Below are positions 36,493-37,958 of a stretch of 37,958 nucleotides of DNA, in pieces. The DNA is from Synechococcus sp. CS-1332 (GTDB lineage Bacteria > Cyanobacteriota > Cyanobacteriia > PCC-6307 > Cyanobiaceae), in contig NZ_JAHLYP010000037.1 in NCBI RefSeq assembly GCF_025127995.1, positions 1-37,958 of the forward strand, given 5' to 3'. Under the pieces are notes generated by a model, which saw only the letters and a program-made list of their open reading frames with translations, did no database searches and was not told where the DNA came from. The number at the start of each line of letters is the position of its first letter. Position 1 is the stretch's first letter. Both the position numbers and the translations under genes were made by a program.

Positions 36493-36923
36493 CAGGGAAG
36501 AGAGATATCGGTGGGAGAACCTGGCTGGTTCTGTTGGCGCTGGGCGTCCTCGAACTTCAGTTCCAGTTCCACTTCCCGGCCCAGGAAGATGTTGAGGAAC
36601 GTTCGAATCACGGCGATGACACCCAGCTGGATCAGGTTCTGATTCGAGGGTGCGGTGGTGGTGGCCACGATATCGGCGGCCAGCTGAAACTCCAGGGCCA
36701 TTGACAGCCAGCTGCCGAAGGTGAGGCGGAGGCTGTTGAACCGCCGGCCCGGGGGCTGGCGACCGTGGACCAGGCGCAGCGATTGGTGCAAGTTCAAGCG
36801 CACGGCCTGGCGCAGCGTGGCCGCGAAGCCCAGGGCCACGCACACCAGCGACACGCCTTCCAGCACGAACCGCAGCCCAACCGCGAACCGATCGAGCCAC
36901 TCGATCAGGGGAAGTTCCGGCAT
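36492..36923 (-). CDS. DUF1622 membrane protein
   Basis: The 143-residue protein has about three hydrophobic segments and the DUF1622 pattern: LRFVLEGVSLVCVALGFAAT, NSLRLTFGSWLSMALEFQLA, then IQLGVIAVIRTFLNIFLGRE. The function is unknown. It is intact. AGGAG sits 7 bases before its ATG, within the end of the upstream remnant. Its TGA overlaps the ATG of the broken DUF202 gene. The two families often lie together, so the pair was probably once a working unit. Confidence 0.82.
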   Translation of the reverse strand: MPELPLIEWLDRFAVGLRFVLEGVSLVCVALGFAATLRQAVRLNLHQSLRLVHGRQPPGRRFNSLRLTFGSWLSMALEFQLAADIVATTTAPSNQNLIQLGVIAVIRTFLNIFLGREVELELKFEDAQRQQNQPGSPTDISLP

Positions 36924-36926
36924 GGT

Positions 36927-37169
36927 TCAGCTCCTCACAAGACAACGAAAGCCCATCTGACAAGTGGAAGTGTCGTTCCCCTGGGCCATGCGGGCAGCGG
37001 GCCGGTACTGCCACCAGCCATAGGGATCGCCCGTGCCGATCGGTCCGGGCGGTGGCACGAACACGATTGAGGCCGGAGCCTCCTCCGGGTCGTGGTGGAC
37101 GGAGCCCATCAGGAAGCTGCCTGCGGGGATCCAGACCATGTCCCGCGCCAGGGGGCGCCCCGGCGTCAT
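36927..37169 (-). pseudogene. Remnant of formylglycine-generating enzyme (SUMF1/FGE), catalytic core lost
   Basis: An 80-codon open frame reads as three separated parts of an FGE of about 300 residues. Residues 10-31 (DMVWIPAGSFLMGSVHHDPE then EA) are the N-terminus. Residues 33-55 (ASIVFVPPPGPIGTGDPYGW then WQY) come from the middle. Residues 56-80 (RPAARMAQGNDTSTC then QMGFRCLVRS) are the C-terminus. The segment with the copper-binding active cysteines is absent. Both joins keep the frame. It lies 26 bases after an arylsulfatase gene, the natural substrate of FGE, and 3 bases before DUF1622. It could still be translated but should not be an enzyme. Confidence 0.82.
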
Positions 37170-37195
37170 GGCGCGACCTGCATGGTGGCTCGCCC

Positions 37196-37958
37196 TCAGT
37201 GACCGCCGCTGGCGGCGGAGGTCATCTTGTTCATCACCTCCTCCAGGGAGAAGCTGGCGGCCTTCTGGCGGGGTGGGTAGGCCTGGAAGGTGGCCAGGAA
37301 TCGGCCCACGATCGTCTGGGCCGGCACCAGCGCAAAGGCGTGGTCGAGCATCCAGTCCCAGTAGGTGTTGGAGGTGATGTCGGCCCGCTCGTAGGGGTCG
37401 GTGAGCAGGTTGAAGATCTTCGGCAGACGCAGGACAGTGAAGGGTTCGGCCCAGATCTGACAGGTGCCAGGCTGACGCTGCTCCATGAAGACGAACTTCC
37501 AGTTGTCGTAGCGCAGACCGGTGAGATCGCCGTCGTCGGAGAAGTAGAAGAATTCCACCCGGGGGCTCTTGTCGCTCTGCCCGGTCCAGTAGTCGAGCAT
37601 GTTGTAGCCATCCAGGTGGATCTTGAAGGTTTTCGATCCCACCGGATGGCCCTCCAGGAGTTTCTCCTTGATCTCCGGTTCCCCCGCCGCCGCCACCAGG
37701 GTGGGCAGCCAATCGAGGTGGCTGACGATGCCGGTGAACAGGGTGCCGGGCGCAATCTTGCCAGGCCAGCGCACCAGGGCAGGCACCCGATAAGCCCCTT
37801 CCCAGTTGGAGTTCTTTTCGTTGCGGAACGGGGTCATGCCGGCATCGGGCCAGCTGTTCATGTGCGGGCCGTTGTCGGTGCTGTACATCACGATCGTGTC
37901 ATCGGCGATGCCCAGCTCATCGAGCAGGTTGAGCATCTCGCCGATGCAGTTGTCGTGA
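37196..37958 (-). CDS. Arylsulfatase, C-terminal part (5' end outside window)
   Basis: The frame is open to the window edge: 253 codons before the stop at 37196. The sequence matches the second half of formylglycine sulfatases: MYSTDNGPHMNSWPDAG with the metal-binding D-N pair, then TPFRNEKNSNWEGAYRVPAL (the catalytic lysine region), VSHLDWLPTLVAAAGEP and WTGQSDKSPRVEFFYFSDDG. The CxPSR site that becomes formylglycine lies beyond the window. It hydrolyses sulfate esters, usually outside the cytoplasm; the substrate is unknown. Confidence 0.9.
   Translation of the reverse strand, partial: HDNCIGEMLNLLDELGIADDTIVMYSTDNGPHMNSWPDAGMTPFRNEKNSNWEGAYRVPALVRWPGKIAPGTLFTGIVSHLDWLPTLVAAAGEPEIKEKLLEGHPVGSKTFKIHLDGYNMLDYWTGQSDKSPRVEFFYFSDDGDLTGLRYDNWKFVFMEQRQPGTCQIWAEPFTVLRLPKIFNLLTDPYERADITSNTYWDWMLDHAFALVPAQTIVGRFLATFQAYPPRQKAASFSLEEVMNKMTSAASGGH

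Noticed and set aside
36349..37014. A 221-residue minus-strand open frame through DUF1622
   Set aside because: Only its last part, the DUF202 N-terminus from 36492, is meaningful. The rest is an out-of-frame reading of DUF1622.
1..37958. CRISPR arrays, insertion sequences, integrases or phage genes
   Set aside because: No repeat-spacer pattern, transposase or integrase signature was found on either strand by reading.

Overview
This window looks like a picocyanobacterial chromosome segment (Cyanobium/Synechococcus-like). The reasons are the very high GC content, tightly packed genes with many 4-base overlaps, and a set of cyanobacterial gene neighbourhoods: ClpR next to a catalytic ClpP and then ilvC, miaB-ddl-orf-ftsQ-ftsZ-panB, and a lumen-type pentapeptide-repeat protein. 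The assignment to a genus is inference from gene content and style. No 16S gene is present.

Layout. 1-1000 (minus): a YidD gene, a small glutaredoxin-like gene and the start of murE, which changes abruptly into guanine deaminase sequence and runs off the window edge. 1034-3849 (plus): rpsD with its terminator, then an MFS transporter and a SAM methyltransferase separated by 1 base. 3876-7470 (minus): tRNA-Leu(CAG), a small conserved protein, an rRNA/tRNA methyltransferase, lpdA and trpC in a tight run. 7639-12125 (plus): murA, tRNA-Leu(CAA), argD, folC and a pentapeptide-repeat protein. 12144-15242 (minus): a DUF4359 protein, a cytosine-deaminase-like amidohydrolase and an FAD-linked oxidase, all overlapping. 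15284 (plus): tRNA-His with a strong terminator. 15372-17517 (minus): an enolase-superfamily epimerase and a DUF1611 protein, matching the DgcA/DgcN pair. 17596-23746 (plus): miaB, ddl, a small membrane protein, ftsQ, ftsZ and panB, with the SRP RNA gene on the other strand between ftsZ and panB. 23667-24890 (minus): a HemW-like radical SAM protein. 24984-30640 (plus): PIN/TRAM protein, clpR, clpP, ilvC, a membrane protein and cbiB. 30634-32609 (minus): a sugar-phosphate transferase and a GT4 glycosyltransferase. 32717-33101: a small orphan gene and tRNA-Ser(CGA). 33125-37958 (minus): arylsulfatase, a formylglycine-generating-enzyme remnant, DUF1622, a broken DUF202 gene, a BASS-type transporter and ComEC.

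How it works together. Most of the window is housekeeping: translation (rpsD, tRNAs, miaB), wall and division (murA, ddl, ftsQ, ftsZ), amino-acid and cofactor synthesis (trpC, argD, ilvC, folC, panB, cbiB), proteolysis (clpR/clpP) and protein export (yidD, SRP RNA). Envelope polysaccharide genes and the sulfatase/BASS run are accessory. No mobile element, integrase, CRISPR array or phage module was seen.

The most unusual signal is a set of internal-deletion scars at the two ends: a murE/guanine-deaminase in-frame chimera (1-384), an 80-residue formylglycine-generating-enzyme remnant that has lost its catalytic core (36927-37169), and a DUF202 gene with its middle missing and its frame shifted (36227-36492). 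These could be true deletions or assembly artefacts, and read mapping would decide. There is no gene-free stretch longer than about 300 bases.
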